Counted from the first letter of the stretch, positions 17,530 to 30,974 are shown. The stretch is DNA of 64,000 nt from Karalla daura (GCA_029224185.1 CM055201.1:20838672-20902671), one strand, 5' to 3'. The notes: generated by a model from the letters alone, not told the origin. Numbers and translations are program-made.

Positions 17530-20500
17530 GATTTTTTTTCTTCTTTTATACATAGAGTGGAACAACATTAATTCTTCAAATATCTCCTTCACGTTTGATC
17601 ATCGTTTTTATTCCACACCACAAGTTTAGTTCAGTCACTTCTCTTTTTCTGTTCCAAACAAATGTAGGAAATAAAAAAAAAAAGCATCGTTTTTTGGGGT
17701 TTTTTTCTCGATTTTGATTACTGTATGACAGCCATGAAAGGAAATGTGAGAGGGGGAGGGGAGAATAGAAGAAAATAAAAAATATGAAATAAAAAGAGGT
17801 GTAAACAGGGTTGATAGAGAGAAAAGTAAATGAAATGTTGTGGGTTAGATGATGGTTAGGGATGGTGTGTTTTGTATGATTGAGCTAAAAGCTATAGGAG
17901 AAAGTTGACACGTTAGCCTGCTGCAAAGTCAAGTAAAGTCAAGTCCACGGAGAGTTCAGAAGTGGACTGATTGTGATTTCCTTGAGAAAAAAAGAAGAAA
18001 AAAAGACAAAAAAAGTCATGGATTTGCCTTGTTGACCTTTGACCTCTCGCTCCTCTTGTGGTTGCTGATGTTGGAATCAAAACTTTTTTTTTGTTGTTTT
18101 TTTTTTGGTTTTCTCCCTCTCTGTCTACATCACCTAAGGAAACACACACACTGTAGCATTAGCGTTTAGCGTGGAGCCCCGAACTGATACTGATGCTGAT
18201 CACGTGTGTAAGTTAAGTTCATTCATCAAATTTAACGAAAAAACGTTCTCGCTAAACAAAGAAGCTGATTGGTTTTTAACTGAGACATCGACAGAATCTA
18301 ATCTTAGGAAAAGTTTGCTTCATCAATCCTCATCTTCCTCATTCTAAAGCAGGCAGCTTCTCACTCCCTCTCATTTACACTAAAACTACACTTTTTTTTT
18401 TGTCCACATTTACAAAATAAATTCCAATCACATCCACGTTTTTTAATGGAAGACGAGTAAGACTGGAAGTGCTCCGAAACGTTTAGTTTAAGTTAAAACT
18501 GCATAAAGCTGAATAAACACACACACACACACAGGAAACATAAAACACTTTTCTGGCCTTTGGTCAAACTTGTTAGTCAAGCTCAGTCATTTAATCTCAC
18601 AGTTAATTTGATTAACTGGGAATGAGTCTTCAATGATGATTAATACTTTAGTTGGACAGTTGTTTAAATCTGTAAAAAGGGAAATTCTGTTTTGTTCATT
18701 TGCTCATTTCTTATTAGCACTTAATTTAAAAGAGGAAAAACTATGAGAAAAGGGCATATTGTGTTTATAAAATTGCCAACAAGTCCAATCCAAAAGACTT
18801 TGCCAAACCATTTGGAAACAGGTGTTTTTCTGTGTGTTCATTTTCAGGTTTTGGGAAAACTGTGTTGCTGGAATCTGAGCTGCAGTTGTAGTGGAGTTGA
18901 GCCAGAGCCCAGTATGGCGGCGTACTGGGACGTACTGGGAGTTGGTTTGACACCAGTCTGGATGTGAAATGAGAGGGTGAAGATTGATGATGATGACGGG
19001 GTGAACGCTAAGAATCACAATGCATCACACGGCTAGCTAATCGTAAATATACTCATGCATAAAGTCTGGGCTATAGCGCTGCTGTATGGGTGACGAGATG
19101 GTGGGGGGAGCATCGTAGCACATGGAGGAGGAGGAGGCGGGGGGGGGGGGGCAATCTATGCAAAAATAAACTGGAAAGTGGCTGGATTAACAAAAGAAGA
19201 ATCGATGGGACCAAAGAAGCAGATTATTATTCCGGGCTGAAACGAGTAAATCCTGGCATCATTCCAACAATGTTCCCGATTCCAAAAGTTTCCACACGAG
19301 GGGACAACGAGCCCTCCGATAGAAAAGAACCAGACCGACAAATTAGTAAAATAAAATAAAATGAAGCAAGGTGAAATCAAAAAGCTCTCGGGCCTCAACA
19401 GACAAGACCCAGAGGAAACAGTAATACATCAACATGAAAGAGAGCATAGAAGAAGAAGAAGAGGAGGAAGAAGAAGAAGAAGAAGAAGAAGACAAGCATT
19501 TTCCATTTTTGGTTTTAGCGCACCTTTGGACGATTACAAAACAAAATCACAACTTAAAAATGTGTAAAGCTTTTTAACCACATTTGTTTCATTTAAAGTT
19601 ACAGGTACCAAAAAAAAAAAAAAAGAAGGAAGAAGAGCAAGTGAATAATTCATGACATTTGCTATTATAACATCATCCTAACACTAGTGTCTATGAGGTA
19701 TATCTGCAACAGTTTGATAGACAGAGCGCGGCCTGCACTCGGCTCTAACTCGCTTCGTCTCCATGTCAAAGTTAAGAAAAGAAGAAGAAGAAGAAGAAGA
19801 AGAGATGGGAGGATGAAAAGGAACAAGCTGGGCTCAGATGTGTCTTTCTAACACTTGTTGCAATGGTTGTAGAGAAAAGAAATCCTTTGATTTGACCAAA
19901 TAAAGTAGACATATGCGTATTTTATCATTAATTATTGGAGAATAATAACAACTTTCCTACCTGCCTTTATTGATTATTGCATCCAATCATACTCATCTAC
20001 TAACTCTGATATTTTACTTTAATCTTACTTTTGATCTTTGATCCTAATAACTGCGGTTTTACTGTAGAAGCTCAAGTAAAAAGCAGATTTCCATTCCCTG
20101 TTCACTTCCCAGCTCGGGTCAGAACATGGAGGCCTTTGGTTTTAACTCTGTGTTGATTGTGTTGCAAAGTATCAGAGATCAGAGAGGAAATCAGAGATGA
20201 TATTTTATCTTGTTTTGTTGTTCCCACAGGAATGAAATTCTGGAGTTCGCTTTGGTTCAAACAAGGCACTCGTCCAACGTTACGTCTCAGTCTCAGTAAC
20301 AAAGGTGCCGTATTTGAAATGTGACCCGGTTTGGAAAAGCTAAAAACATTAGATAAAATAACAATAAATGAATAAGGCTCAGCCCCTCAACCCTATGGAT
20401 GTGTCCGTCTGGACTCCCCTCGTTGATTTTTAAGCCCAATGCTTGTTTGTAGGGAAGCAAAATGACAGACTTCATCCTCTGTGGTGGTGAAAACCTCTAG

Positions 20501-23500
20501 ATTCTAGTACGTACTTGTTTGTTTACCTCAGAAATGATCAGATTAGAGTCTAAAGATGTTTCTAGCACGTTCTTCGATGAGTTATGTTTTCAACTCACAG
20601 AACGACATTCACAAGAAACGCTGCAGTACACACTCCGGGCCAGTAGTGGGCGCTGTGATTTTGAGATGAAGTTAAAGTGATTTTTGTGTTTTTTTGAAAC
20701 AATTTCCAACTTTTTACACTCTAGAGCTCGTTATCGTTGTTTTTACAGCCAAAGTGTAACAACATCTTTTGCTTTTTCAGCCACAAATTATACAGTCACT
20801 GTATTCTTCAGTGACTGCACACAGATTTTTGGGACTTCTATTTAAATGCTTTTATTTCCTGTTTTATATCATTATGTCATTTGGACTGGATCTGTTTCTG
20901 TCTTCAAGTTGTTTTTTTTACATTTTTTGTCTCAGCATCATCACTGTTGGCTTTCACAAATAGCTATGACTGACAGGTAAACACTATTATGGTCCCAAGA
21001 GAAATTGATTAAATTTGATCAATCTGTTCTGATTTATGACCAAACACTAACAGTTGTATGCTAATCATTTGTTAATAGGAACTGCTAACAATGCTATAGT
21101 ATAGTATGCTAAGTATTGGCTGCTTAACATCAGCTTTTCTAGAGCCGACTTCTTCATACTTTCGTATTAGTGTATTAGCCAGCATCACACGTGTCGCTAC
21201 GGTTGCTAGGCAACCCCAAGACGGCAACCATCAGACATCTGACGACTGTCCAATTACTGGAGTGCAAACAAAGCTGACAATGTTGCGAGTAAATAAAGCC
21301 CAGAGGGAACTCGCTTTTGATAAAGAAACGAGACTGATTGATCTTCTCCTCTGAGACCTGCAGTACCTGAGGTACGTTTACTACGTTTCCTGCTGCTGGG
21401 ACCACAGATGTTCTCCTACTATGGTGATTCTTTATCTTTTTTTATCAGTCTGATGTTTTTTTACACTGTTTGTTTCCTTTTTTGCATGGCGATGTGTAGA
21501 AACACTGTTGTACCGGGTGTAACATCAAAAGGCCTGTTTCCCTAGCGTGTGGCCGCTAGCCACGTTATCCGTCTTTGGAGCGCGACCACGGTGACACGTT
21601 CTGAGGCCTCGTCATCGACGTTTTCTCCTCCGGTCGGGGGAGAAATTGGCACAGCAGACCCCACCGGGCCTATATTGGATCATCATTAGCTTCCATTATT
21701 TACCTGTCACTTTCCCTTTGTACCGTTCATCTCTCTGGCTAACAATGGCTAATTCATCTTAGTCTGTATTGTGTTACAGACTATGCATTTCTCTGTTCTT
21801 TTCTTTCTTGCGTATGTTTCGTGTGTTGTGAGAATATAGAATTGTGCGTTAGTCCAGCACGCAACCTGACCAAGTCCAGGAGAAAAGAGGGAAGAGGAGG
21901 GATAAAAGAGAGAGAGAAAGTAGGAAAAAATGAGGCAAAATCATCAAAGACAAGAGAGAGAGAGAAGCAGCATGGAGCTGAGCGCGGGCCGCACTGAAGA
22001 GGACAAAAATCTTTGGTTTCTTTGGTTTCATTAACACGATTAAAAGGACAAATGGAAAGTCAGTGAGGTAGCCTCTCTGGTTCTTCTCACTACTGAAATA
22101 GAAAGTTTTTTTTTTCTTTTTACATACACACAAAGTCAGTCTTGGAAGCAGCTCGCTTTTAAGGGACTCCTCAGTTTTATTTTTCCTTCCTAACGAGTGA
22201 AACGAGTCGGTTTGCATTCACGCAGCCACACACGGTGTAACACTCAGTAACCAGGATGGGATCTCATTCTAACACATGAACGCAAATACATGTAGTAATC
22301 AATGGTAAGTTTGGACAACAGTTTAGTTAAAGTTTCTATGGAACAGTGAGGACGGCTTTGTTGTCTAAGAAATGACAGGATAACTATTTTCTGGATCATA
22401 ACATGTTATAACGTATTATTATGCTTAAATGAACTGCCCCTGCAGAAGCTCTTTAAGGTAACTACTGGCAACACTTTGTTTAAGTCATCATAGTAATTGA
22501 GCTCAGTTTTGATGTACTTTTACTAGTTTCCTGTCAGTTTTTCTATCACTGTATAACGTGTCCTCTCCAGCTGTCTACAGGCAGTAAAAGAGCAGTTTGG
22601 TATTGTTTGACTTTAAACTTATCAATAATTAGGTGAAACGCGACTAAAATCTGCTTTCAGACGTAGACTTCATGTGCAAGAAGCTGAAAAACAGAGAGCA
22701 GGTGAACTGTGTCTGTAGCGAGACTTAAACCCAGAGTGTGAGCTGCGAGGATGTAAACACACGGTTTATTTGGCCTCTCAAGGATTCCAGTTATCTTTGG
22801 TGAGTCAGTATATATATATATATGTATATATATATACACACATATATATATATATCAGTGTGTGGACCTTTCGTCACCTGATCAAGTGTCACTAGAACAT
22901 CAGTCTGAAATTCATTGCTTGTTCAACAATGGTCAGCAGGATGCAAACAAATAGAAAATAAAAACCCAAAAAAAAACAACAAAATAAATTAGCCGTAAAA
23001 AGAAAACAGGAAGATGCAGTGCTCATCATTCGGCATTTGGCTATTTCTGTGTCGTTAAAGAGATTGTTTTCATCTTCAAGGAAAGGAGGGAGAAAAAAAA
23101 AAAATCAGCACCAGGACAAAACAAACAAACAAAAAAGACTAGATTGGCTAAAGAGTGAGAGCAAGTGTTGACATTCAGAAGTACGCAGGTCTAATCTGAC
23201 ATTTCTACATCGATCTGTCATTAAGTCTAAACATTCATAAAACAACATTTCATTTGCTTTTTAAAGTAAAGCTAACTAAGAATAAATTAACAGACCTGGC
23301 ATAAGCACTGCATCTTTGATGCAACTAACATTCTTAAATACTCATAAATATTCATCAAAACAATTACATCTAATTAAATAGCATTAAATTATCATCAAGT
23401 ACAAAACTAGCGTGTTCTAAAACACCTCGTGAAATAAATACAGCGTCGAACAGAAAGAGAAAGGGAACGTAGGGTGTAAACTTTGGCAAAGCTAATCGTC

Positions 23501-24239
23501 GTCGAGGGTAAAAGGGTTCAGTGGGAGATTTGGCAACACAATTTGTTCGCTTAAATTAATCAGAAATTATCAAGAAAAACATAAATTACATTAAATAAAA
23601 AAAAATCACATATTGCAAAAAAAAAAGAAAAAAAAAAGAAAAACCTAGGAAGGAACACAGTAGTAGTAATAATAGACACAAAAGTACTGGCAAATAATTT
23701 TTAAGTACTTAAAAACAAACAAGCAATGAAAACCTCTTTGGGACAGTTTTTTTGGTTTCATACCCATATTTTTTTTCTTTGTTTTTTTTTATTGTGGGGT
23801 TTTTTTTTTGGTTTTGGCAGGTTTAGCCTGTTTTACATCCAGACAGAACTGCAAGTGGGAATGGAAAATGGCCGCCGCACCCCGAGCCTGAATAAGCCCC
23901 GCCCCTCCGTTGGGCGTGGTTAGCAGGATGGGAGGCCCGAGGCGTGGGCGGATGATTTCTTTGGACTAGAAGCTTTTACATACAGAAAGAGAGAGAGAAA
24001 ACTAAAGATAAAGCTATTTGACCGATATTTTAGCAGTTTCTCTCAGCGGGTGTGGTACTTTTTGGTTTTTGTTTCGTTTGTAGTTGTTGTTGTTGTCGTT
24101 GTATGTGGAGCAGCAGCACAGTTCCTCTCCCCCCCATGAGGAAGCTACGTAGGTTTGTAAGCTAGCGAGTCTGATTGTTAGGCTCCGCCTCCAGCATGGC
24201 CGCCAACACTGGCATAAAACATTATGTAGTGATGATTCT

Positions 24240-24510
24240 TGGAAAACTTTGTAACAACAATAACGTAATAACTGCCAGTTGTGTATATAATAAAACATCA
24301 GAGCCAATAACGTTACAATGTGCCAATATCTTCACATTTAGGTGCTATGTAGCCACTTTTGTGACCAGTTATGACATTTTCAAAGGGTTTTTTTAGGCCA
24401 ACAACGTAATAACCAGCCAGTAATGTAACAACTTATTACATCATTGGCAAAAAGTTATCACGTTACTACACGCTTTTATTAGGTTATTAGCAGTTATTAC
24501 ATTTTGGGTC
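24240..24510. repeat. Degenerate repeat rich in AACGTAATAAC-like words
   Basis: AACGTAATAAC occurs at about 24260 and 24405, with variants TAACGTTACAATG, GTAATGTAACAAC, ATCACGTTACTAC and TTATTACATT in both orientations. This looks like a decayed small transposon or an AT-rich inverted-repeat element. No family is assigned. Confidence 0.4.
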
Positions 24511-25419
24511 GCTATAAAGCCTCCTTTCCACCTTTCGAGCCCAGACATCAAACCGAGTTATGTTTCGTTTCCTGTTTCCTTGCTTCCAACATTTGTAACT
24601 AAGAGGTGATGGTGAAATCATTGGGCTGTTCTAAACATGGAAAGAAAAGTGAGGAAAGGAAGAGAAGGTGTCACTGTGCTACTGTTAGTACAGCAAAAAA
24701 TCTTTGGTATGCACTGTACGTTTCACATAGCAATACATTGTCACTCTCTCCGCAGTAACAAGCGAGCCAGACAACAGCCAGCGTTATGCGACAGCGTGAG
24801 AAACCCTCGTCTAGTTGATGTTTTTGGTTTTTAAATCTCTAAATGAGGATAAACATCATAGCATATACATATAGTAGAAACCGTCCCTGTGCTGTTGTCC
24901 GGCTACTCTTCTTCCTACTGCCTGAGATTGTTGGAGGTAGACTTTGTCCTGTGGAGCAGGTAATGACTTGTGGTTCAGGAAAGAAGAACAAGAACAAGAA
25001 AAACGATGAAAAACAACATAAACCTTCATATGTGTCTACGCTAATGTGACCATGCTAACATTGAGATGCTTTTACACCGACCGACATGCATACGTATGTT
25101 TCCATATACATGCAGTGCTGGGCCATACTGGAGGGGTGGTAGCCAACAGGTTAGTACCAGACCTGTTACAGACCTACATGAGCGTTTACTTTGGAGAGAA
25201 CAAAACAAACAAAAAAGAACACATTAGTGATTCAATATCCGTTTTAAGTTCAATTTTAACAAAAGACGCTTCTTGCTTCAGAGTTAAAGGATAAGCACAA
25301 TTGATTAGCCTCCATGCTAACCCAGAAAGTCTTGCATATAACAAAATGTTAATCCATGAATTTGGCTCAAAATGATCAAAAACATGTACGTAAAAGTTTA
25401 GATTTCTTTTTTTCAGAGT

Positions 25420-25439
25420 GGGGGGGGGGGGGGGGGGGG
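25420..25439. repeat. G20 homopolymer (C20 in ONECUT2 mRNA sense)
   Basis: Twenty uninterrupted G on the + strand. Confidence 0.9.
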
Positions 25440-28400
25440 ACGAACTGCTACTGGAGTTAACGGTGGATCTTTGGTTTGTTAGCTGATGAGGTTTCTGTTG
25501 TTCTTTTAACCATTTTTTTAACTTTGAAAAACTGCATAGGCACACGTTAAAGACACTCTTCAACCGTGAGAGACACATTAATGTTCTGCCTTTTTTTTTT
25601 TTTTTTTTTTCCTCTGGGAGGTCGAAGGGAAGAAGATGATTGACGGCGTCCTCCGTCGGCTCCTTCCCTCCTTCCCGTTATGGTTTTAACCCTTTTCCGT
25701 CCCCAACAAAGCTACTCCTCCTCTTCCTCCGAGATGTCATCCTTCCTCCTTCCACCTTTCTTTACTCGTCGTCGTCCTCCGTCCTCGCTCGACATCCTCG
25801 TCGTCGTCGTCGCCACTCTTTGTTTTTCTTGTTTTTCCTTTTTTTTGTTTTTGGTAATAACTCTCTTCCATCTTCGGTAAGTTTTTTTTTTTTTTTTTTG
25901 GAACAGTTAGGTGCAGAAAAAGGTTTTCTTTGGTTTCGATTTGTCAATAAATAGAAAAAGTCTCAAGTGTCCATTTTTTTCTTTTGTACGTAGTTAAATC
26001 GTTCTTAAAGCCTTTGGCTTGCCTCGAGCCAGGCTGGCGGGTACTTCAGCCTGGGGTTTCTAACGAGCAGGGGCTGCTGACTGACGCCGTTCCTTTGGTT
26101 TGGTTTCTTTCCTTTCCTTTGTTTTTGTTTGTTTGTTTTTTGGTACAACAACTTTTGAGTGAGAGATGATTGATGATTGCGGATGGTGAAAAGGCTGTCG
26201 GACGGGAGGTGTTGGCAGCTGAGGTGTTGTTTTTGGTATTTACATCGTGTGTGAAGGCTGTACAGAGCGACGGTGTCGGACTACGATCGATGGGGACGCG
26301 GAGACAGAGAGACGTAGCGTCACGTGTCTGTCTGAGCGTCCCGCTCTCTGCGGTAACGCCGCTAACACGCTCAATCAGTTCGAGCTCTCGGCCCGGATCG
26401 ATTCGACGTTAGCGGCGCTAGCTAGCACCTGTCTTCCTGCCTTGTTTCTCCAGCCCCCGCTGACCCTCCGGACGAGACGTTCCCGCCAGGCATCGTCTGT
26501 AGATTGTCCTCTTTAACTATTACAAAGGCCCTGATCCGCCTGGACGGTCCGTCCTCCGCGGGTTCAGACGGGGAAAACTGGCTCTGCTGCTGTTTCTGTG
26601 ACTGGGTGTGTTCGTGAGACGAGTGTCTGCGATGGCAGCTTCACGGGGGTTTCCAAATAGCATCTTAGCTCGGGAGGAATTTCATTTATAAGCCTCTGAG
26701 CGTGTTTCACTCGTCAATAACAAGTGAACTACGCTCGGGACTTTGAGACTAGTTTGTTTAGGGGTGAATACGCTCGTTTGCACAACCATTTCTGTCGTTT
26801 CTTTCGTCTGTACCGTCAAGTCCAACACTGTGAATGCCGTCTAGGATAGATTGTCCAAAAGAAGAGTGCACCGGTTACTTCCCTCAGGTGCAGATCGGGG
26901 ACATTTTGCGTAAAGCTGTCTCTGTCTAGCGTTGGGTTTTCATGGTCACGAAACCTGTGTCAGAAATGGCTGCATGTCCAAACTAATTCCATTTAATGTT
27001 TTAAGAAAAAACAAAGAAACTACATGTTTCTTTATTTTGTATCTGAAAGGGAAATTTAGCTGAGATGAGTTCAACCTACTTCTAATAGATCACAGTTTTT
27101 GCTTCTTGTCTTGACAAAATCACCAGTGTTATGATGGAGAAGAGATATCGAGAAGATTGTGCTGAAGCCAGGTTGCTAGGTGGAAACCGCCGTTGCCATG
27201 GTGACGGGGATGACGATGGGTGGTCGAAGCCAGGGTCAAACTTAGCTTTGGTTTAGCTGACAATGTTTTTGGTTTTTGGGACGTGAATTCTGGGGTCGAC
27301 ATCTAGGAAATGACTCGTGTGTGTGTGTGTGTGTGCATGTGTGTGTGTGTATCTGAGTGTGTGCCTACAAGTGTGTGTCTCGTACCTTTGTTTGTTGCAG
27401 TGTGTTACCGCAAGACGCCGAATGGAGTTCAACCACCGTTTAGAAAAAATGGTATCCTGAGTTTTCTAAAATGTGAAAACCACTCGGCCTGGCAGGGTAG
27501 CCCCGGTTCTATTGCAAAGAAAATGTGCTTCAAGATTGTGCTCACTTACGTTTTTTGTATCGTTTCGTTTTAAGCTAGTAGCACTGAAGTCGACATGTTA
27601 GCGCTGGGAAAGCTTGTAATTCCACATGTTGGCTCAAATGATGAGGAAAGCTTCACGTGCCTCGCTTAACGTTCGTGTTATGAGTGTGTGTGTGTGAGTG
27701 TGTGTGTGTGTTTGTGCTTGCATATTTAGACATTTCCTAACTTTTTCCTCTCTTCCTGGAGAAATCGTGATGTTCCAAATTAGATTAATTGTCATTTCCT
27801 AAAACACAGTCAAAAAAAGGAAACGATCCTCCCTTTTTGATTTCGATTTTTTTTTTGGTTTTCTTGTTTGTGAACGTCGGAGAGTGCACAGGCCGTCACC
27901 ATCCGTCACCCAGACAGTTTCAAACAGACCCTTCATCCTGCTGATTGAGATTAATTCAGTATGTGATGACAGAGTAAGGTCCGTTAGCGCCCCCCCCCCC
28001 CCCATGTGTTTTAACGAACCGGAGCTCAACTGTCATACGCTCCATCACGCATCTTTGGCTTTGTTAAAAAAATATAGTGTACACTCAAACTTCCTCCACG
28101 TCCACTGCGCAAACTGACCTCCTGCTTCAACGGGCAAAACGAGTGTCGACTGTGCAATCTCCGAGAAACCTGACATCGACTCTGTCCAAACGCGTCGTTG
28201 CCGACTTTTTGGACATTTTGAGGCTCAAAATACCAGTTTTTGTTATACATCTTGTACCCAGAGCTTCCATCACATTCTGGAGTCATAAAGCTTTTTCATT
28301 GGTTTCTTGTTCGTTTTGGTTTGTTTCCTAGCTTATATTGCATAATAGAAAACGCACGCCGTCTTCTAGTCTTTGGTATTTGGGCTAGTGTGTCAGCTTA

Positions 28401-28785
28401 TTAAGAAAGGAGACGTCAGCAGAGAAAGTCTACCTCCAGTCTTCTTTTTTTTTTCCTTTGGTGAGGTTTCTGTGTTTCTTTAGGTTTAGTTTACCCTTTT
28501 TTTGGCTTCTTTTTATGTATGTATCTTCTCTATGGGGGTTTGTAAAAAGGCGGGTTATAGGCTACAAACAAGTCGTCGCAGTGAGCAGCCCCTCTCTCGG
28601 TTTGTCAACCTTCGACAAACGCAAAAACAGACAAACAAACAAACAAAAAAAATGTAAAAAGTTTGGTTTTTCACCCTCAACCCCCCCTCCCCTCCCCTCC
28701 CATCCCCTCCCGCTCTACCTGAAACCTCCCTCCCCTGCCCTCCCCTCTCCTCCCCATCCCCCTCCCCCATCCTTCCCATCTATCA

Positions 28786-29075
28786 TCACGCTTTGGTACA
28801 AGTGCTGGACGCTGAGGATTGGCCGCTGGGGCTGGCTCCGTCGTCTGTCCATTTGTCCAGGCTCCGGCGACGGGCGTTCATGAAGAAGTTGCTGACGGTG
28901 GTGAGCTCCAGGCCCAGCTGCTGCGAGATGGTCAGCTGCATCTCCTTGGACGGCCGCTTGTTCTCCTTGAAGATGGCCAGCAGGGTGCGCCGCTGCAGGT
29001 CGGTGAAGACCAGCCGGGACTTCTTTGGCGTGTTGTTACGTTCTTTGGCCGTGTCCTGTTCCTTCCTTTTGCATG
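28786..29075 (-). CDS. onecut2: ONECUT2 exon 2 (homeodomain and C-terminus)
   Basis: The exon starts after a pyrimidine-rich acceptor (CTTCCTGCTCGCAG on the - strand) and reads ACKRKEQDTAKERNN, then KKSRLVFTDLQRRTLLAIFK and VSNFFMNARRRSLDKW, ending SSTCTKA with TGA at 28788-28786. The homeodomain has the FMNARRR recognition helix of the ONECUT class, whose position 48 is Phe and 50 is Met rather than the usual Trp/Gln pair. Confidence 0.97.
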
Positions 29076-30974
29076 CTGCGAGCAGGAAGAGGAGAGGAGA
29101 GACGGTAGGGTAGAAGTTAGTGGAGGTAAAAGTAAAGTAAAGTAAGTAAAAGTAAAAGTTAGTTAGAACAGTGTAAAGCTGTTGGGACACCAACTAGTAG
29201 ACATTGGACCCAAAGCTGTAACAAACACCTCATTGAGACCCATTCAATTTGAATGGGTTAATATTTTAACTGTTTCATCTTTATTTATGATACCTCTTCG
29301 TTTTCATCTTTATTTCATCTTTTCCTAATTTGTTATATCTTATCTTATCTTTGGGTTACAGCTGTGCAACAAACAAGAGCAACAGAGACAAAGTGAGAGA
29401 GTCTTTACGACTAAAATCCAGAGTGAAACTGCACAAAATGACAGGTGTAAAAGCCAGATTTTACCAGTCCACAAGGATTAAAGACTCATTCATTCAGTGC
29501 CAGCAACCTTCTCTGAAACTGTCATTATTTCTAATACGTAAAAAGTGTTTATAAAATATCAGGTTTTCTCAGCCTGGACCCCTTTGAGTGGAGGCTGATC
29601 GGCCCCAGGATGAAGGTTAATGTCGGAGGAGGATTCAGCAGCACGTCCTCAGTAACGCACCATCGGGAGGATCTTGTTGACCGACATCGATGTTTGTGTG
29701 AGCGCCCGATACGTGTTTACCTGCCGTTAGCCCGCCGCTCTGTTTACTGAGCCGCGTTAGCGACGTGGAGCAGGAATCATCGGCTCCAAACTGGGAGTAA
29801 AAAAAAAAGTGTGCTATGGACGTTCAGCTCTGGAGGTCTCACCATCAAACGACTGCACATGGACAGGATGTGAGGACGCTTCAGCTGCTACAGCTAGCGC
29901 TAGAGCTAAAGCTAATGCTAACGCTAAAGCAAGCAAGGAGGTGCCTAGAACAAGCGCCCGATTGTTCTACTTGAATTTTTGTTCTCAAAAACAATAAGAA
30001 ATGTTTTTGTTTTCAGTCATTACTCTCCTAGTGAGTCAGATCCAGAGCTGTGATGTTAAATCCATCTTTACTCACTACATCTTCCTTCATCTCAATAGTG
30101 TATGTGAACTATTTAAAAATAGTTTAGTTTGCATTGTGATCATTTGTTTTCGATATTTTATTGCTGCAGCTCCACTTTCACCCCTCATCGGCTCCTTTTG
30201 ATCAGCCTGAAACTGTGGACCACGGTGTCAACAGTGTAAAAACAAAGTGTGCCAAACACACAGGATATACAGAGCATTATACCACGGATCTAGTGAATAA
30301 TGATAGTTTAGCATGAAGTCAGAACATGCAGTACATCAACAATGGACTTTCTCTCTCCCTCGAAGTTCCTCATTATACGACAAGAGTTTTTCTGTTTCAT
30401 TATGACATATAAAGTCCTGTTGCTGGGTGACTCTTCCTCACTCTGTGAGCCTGGAGAGAGGAGACAGACTCTGAGGGGTTCAGGTTCCTCTCCTCTCCGA
30501 GTCTGGTCTGTGAAGCTCTGAGTGTGTCTGTCTGCAGCCGCTAAGCTGTGCATCCAGACTCTGATCACAGGTTCGCCTGTCTCTATATATCCGACAGGAC
30601 AGTGATTCTCCTGCATGCTTCAGAAGTAAAGAGAATCATTAATGTTGAATCATTAATGCTATTCAGATTAATCTTATGATTTTTGCTCTATTTTTTGAAA
30701 AAAGTGATCTAATGTTGAACATTATTGTGATTTTATGATCATTAACTGGCTAAAAGTGCCTCATAAAGAGCAGAATCAATGATGGCAGTCATTGCGAGGT
30801 GTCAGTTGAGGAGGAGGAGGAGGAGGAGGAGGAAGAGGAGGTCTGAGTGTGTCTGATTTCATTACCATACTGAATAAAGAACGTGTGGGTCAGGGCGCAG
30901 CTGATCAGTGCCAATCAGGTTAAGGGCTCGATCCCGTCACAAAATGATTACATAAGAGGACACCATCTTCACAG

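Larger units (their letters stand above)
18558..28462 (-). promoter_or_regulatory. Array of 13 miR-9 seed-match sites in ONECUT2 3' UTR
   Basis: In ONECUT2 sense the motif is ACCAAAG. On the + strand it reads CTTTGGT, starting at 18558, 20134, 20250, 22011, 22020, 22795, 24702, 25469, 25928, 26093, 27246, 28371 and 28456. Seven of these (22011, 22020, 22795, 24702, 25469, 25928, 28371) extend to the 8-mer TCTTTGGT on the + strand. A fourteenth match at 28791 overlaps the last codons. Two sites at 22011 and 22020 are nine bases apart. Onecut2 is an established miR-9 target in mammals; function here is inferred. Confidence 0.7.
17500..28785 (-). other. onecut2: Probable very long ONECUT2 3' UTR
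   Basis: This 11.3 kb block directly follows the ONECUT2 stop codon on the - strand. It is inferred to be 3' UTR for four reasons. First, human ONECUT2 is known for a 3' UTR of well over 10 kb. Second, the block is nearly free of the long microsatellites that crowd both sides. Third, 13 copies of the miR-9 seed match occur in the ONECUT2 sense orientation against one in the other. Fourth, a good poly(A) signal lies at its far end. There are no splice-site-bounded open frames. Features inside are a C20 run in mRNA sense (25420-25439), GAA triplet tracts (19450-19490, 19775-19803), a TA tract (22810-22855), a repeated AACGTAATAAC block (24240-24510) and an A-rich (mRNA U-rich) zone at 22940-23720. 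The left limit is uncertain. Confidence 0.55.

Noticed and set aside
22065..24940. let-7 seed matches (GAGGTAG on + strand at 22065 and 24934)
   Set aside because: Two sites in 11 kb are not clearly more than chance, unlike the miR-9 motif.
28791..28797. Fourteenth miR-9 match counted as a 3' UTR site
   Set aside because: It overlaps the last codons of ONECUT2 and is explained by the conserved ending TKA.
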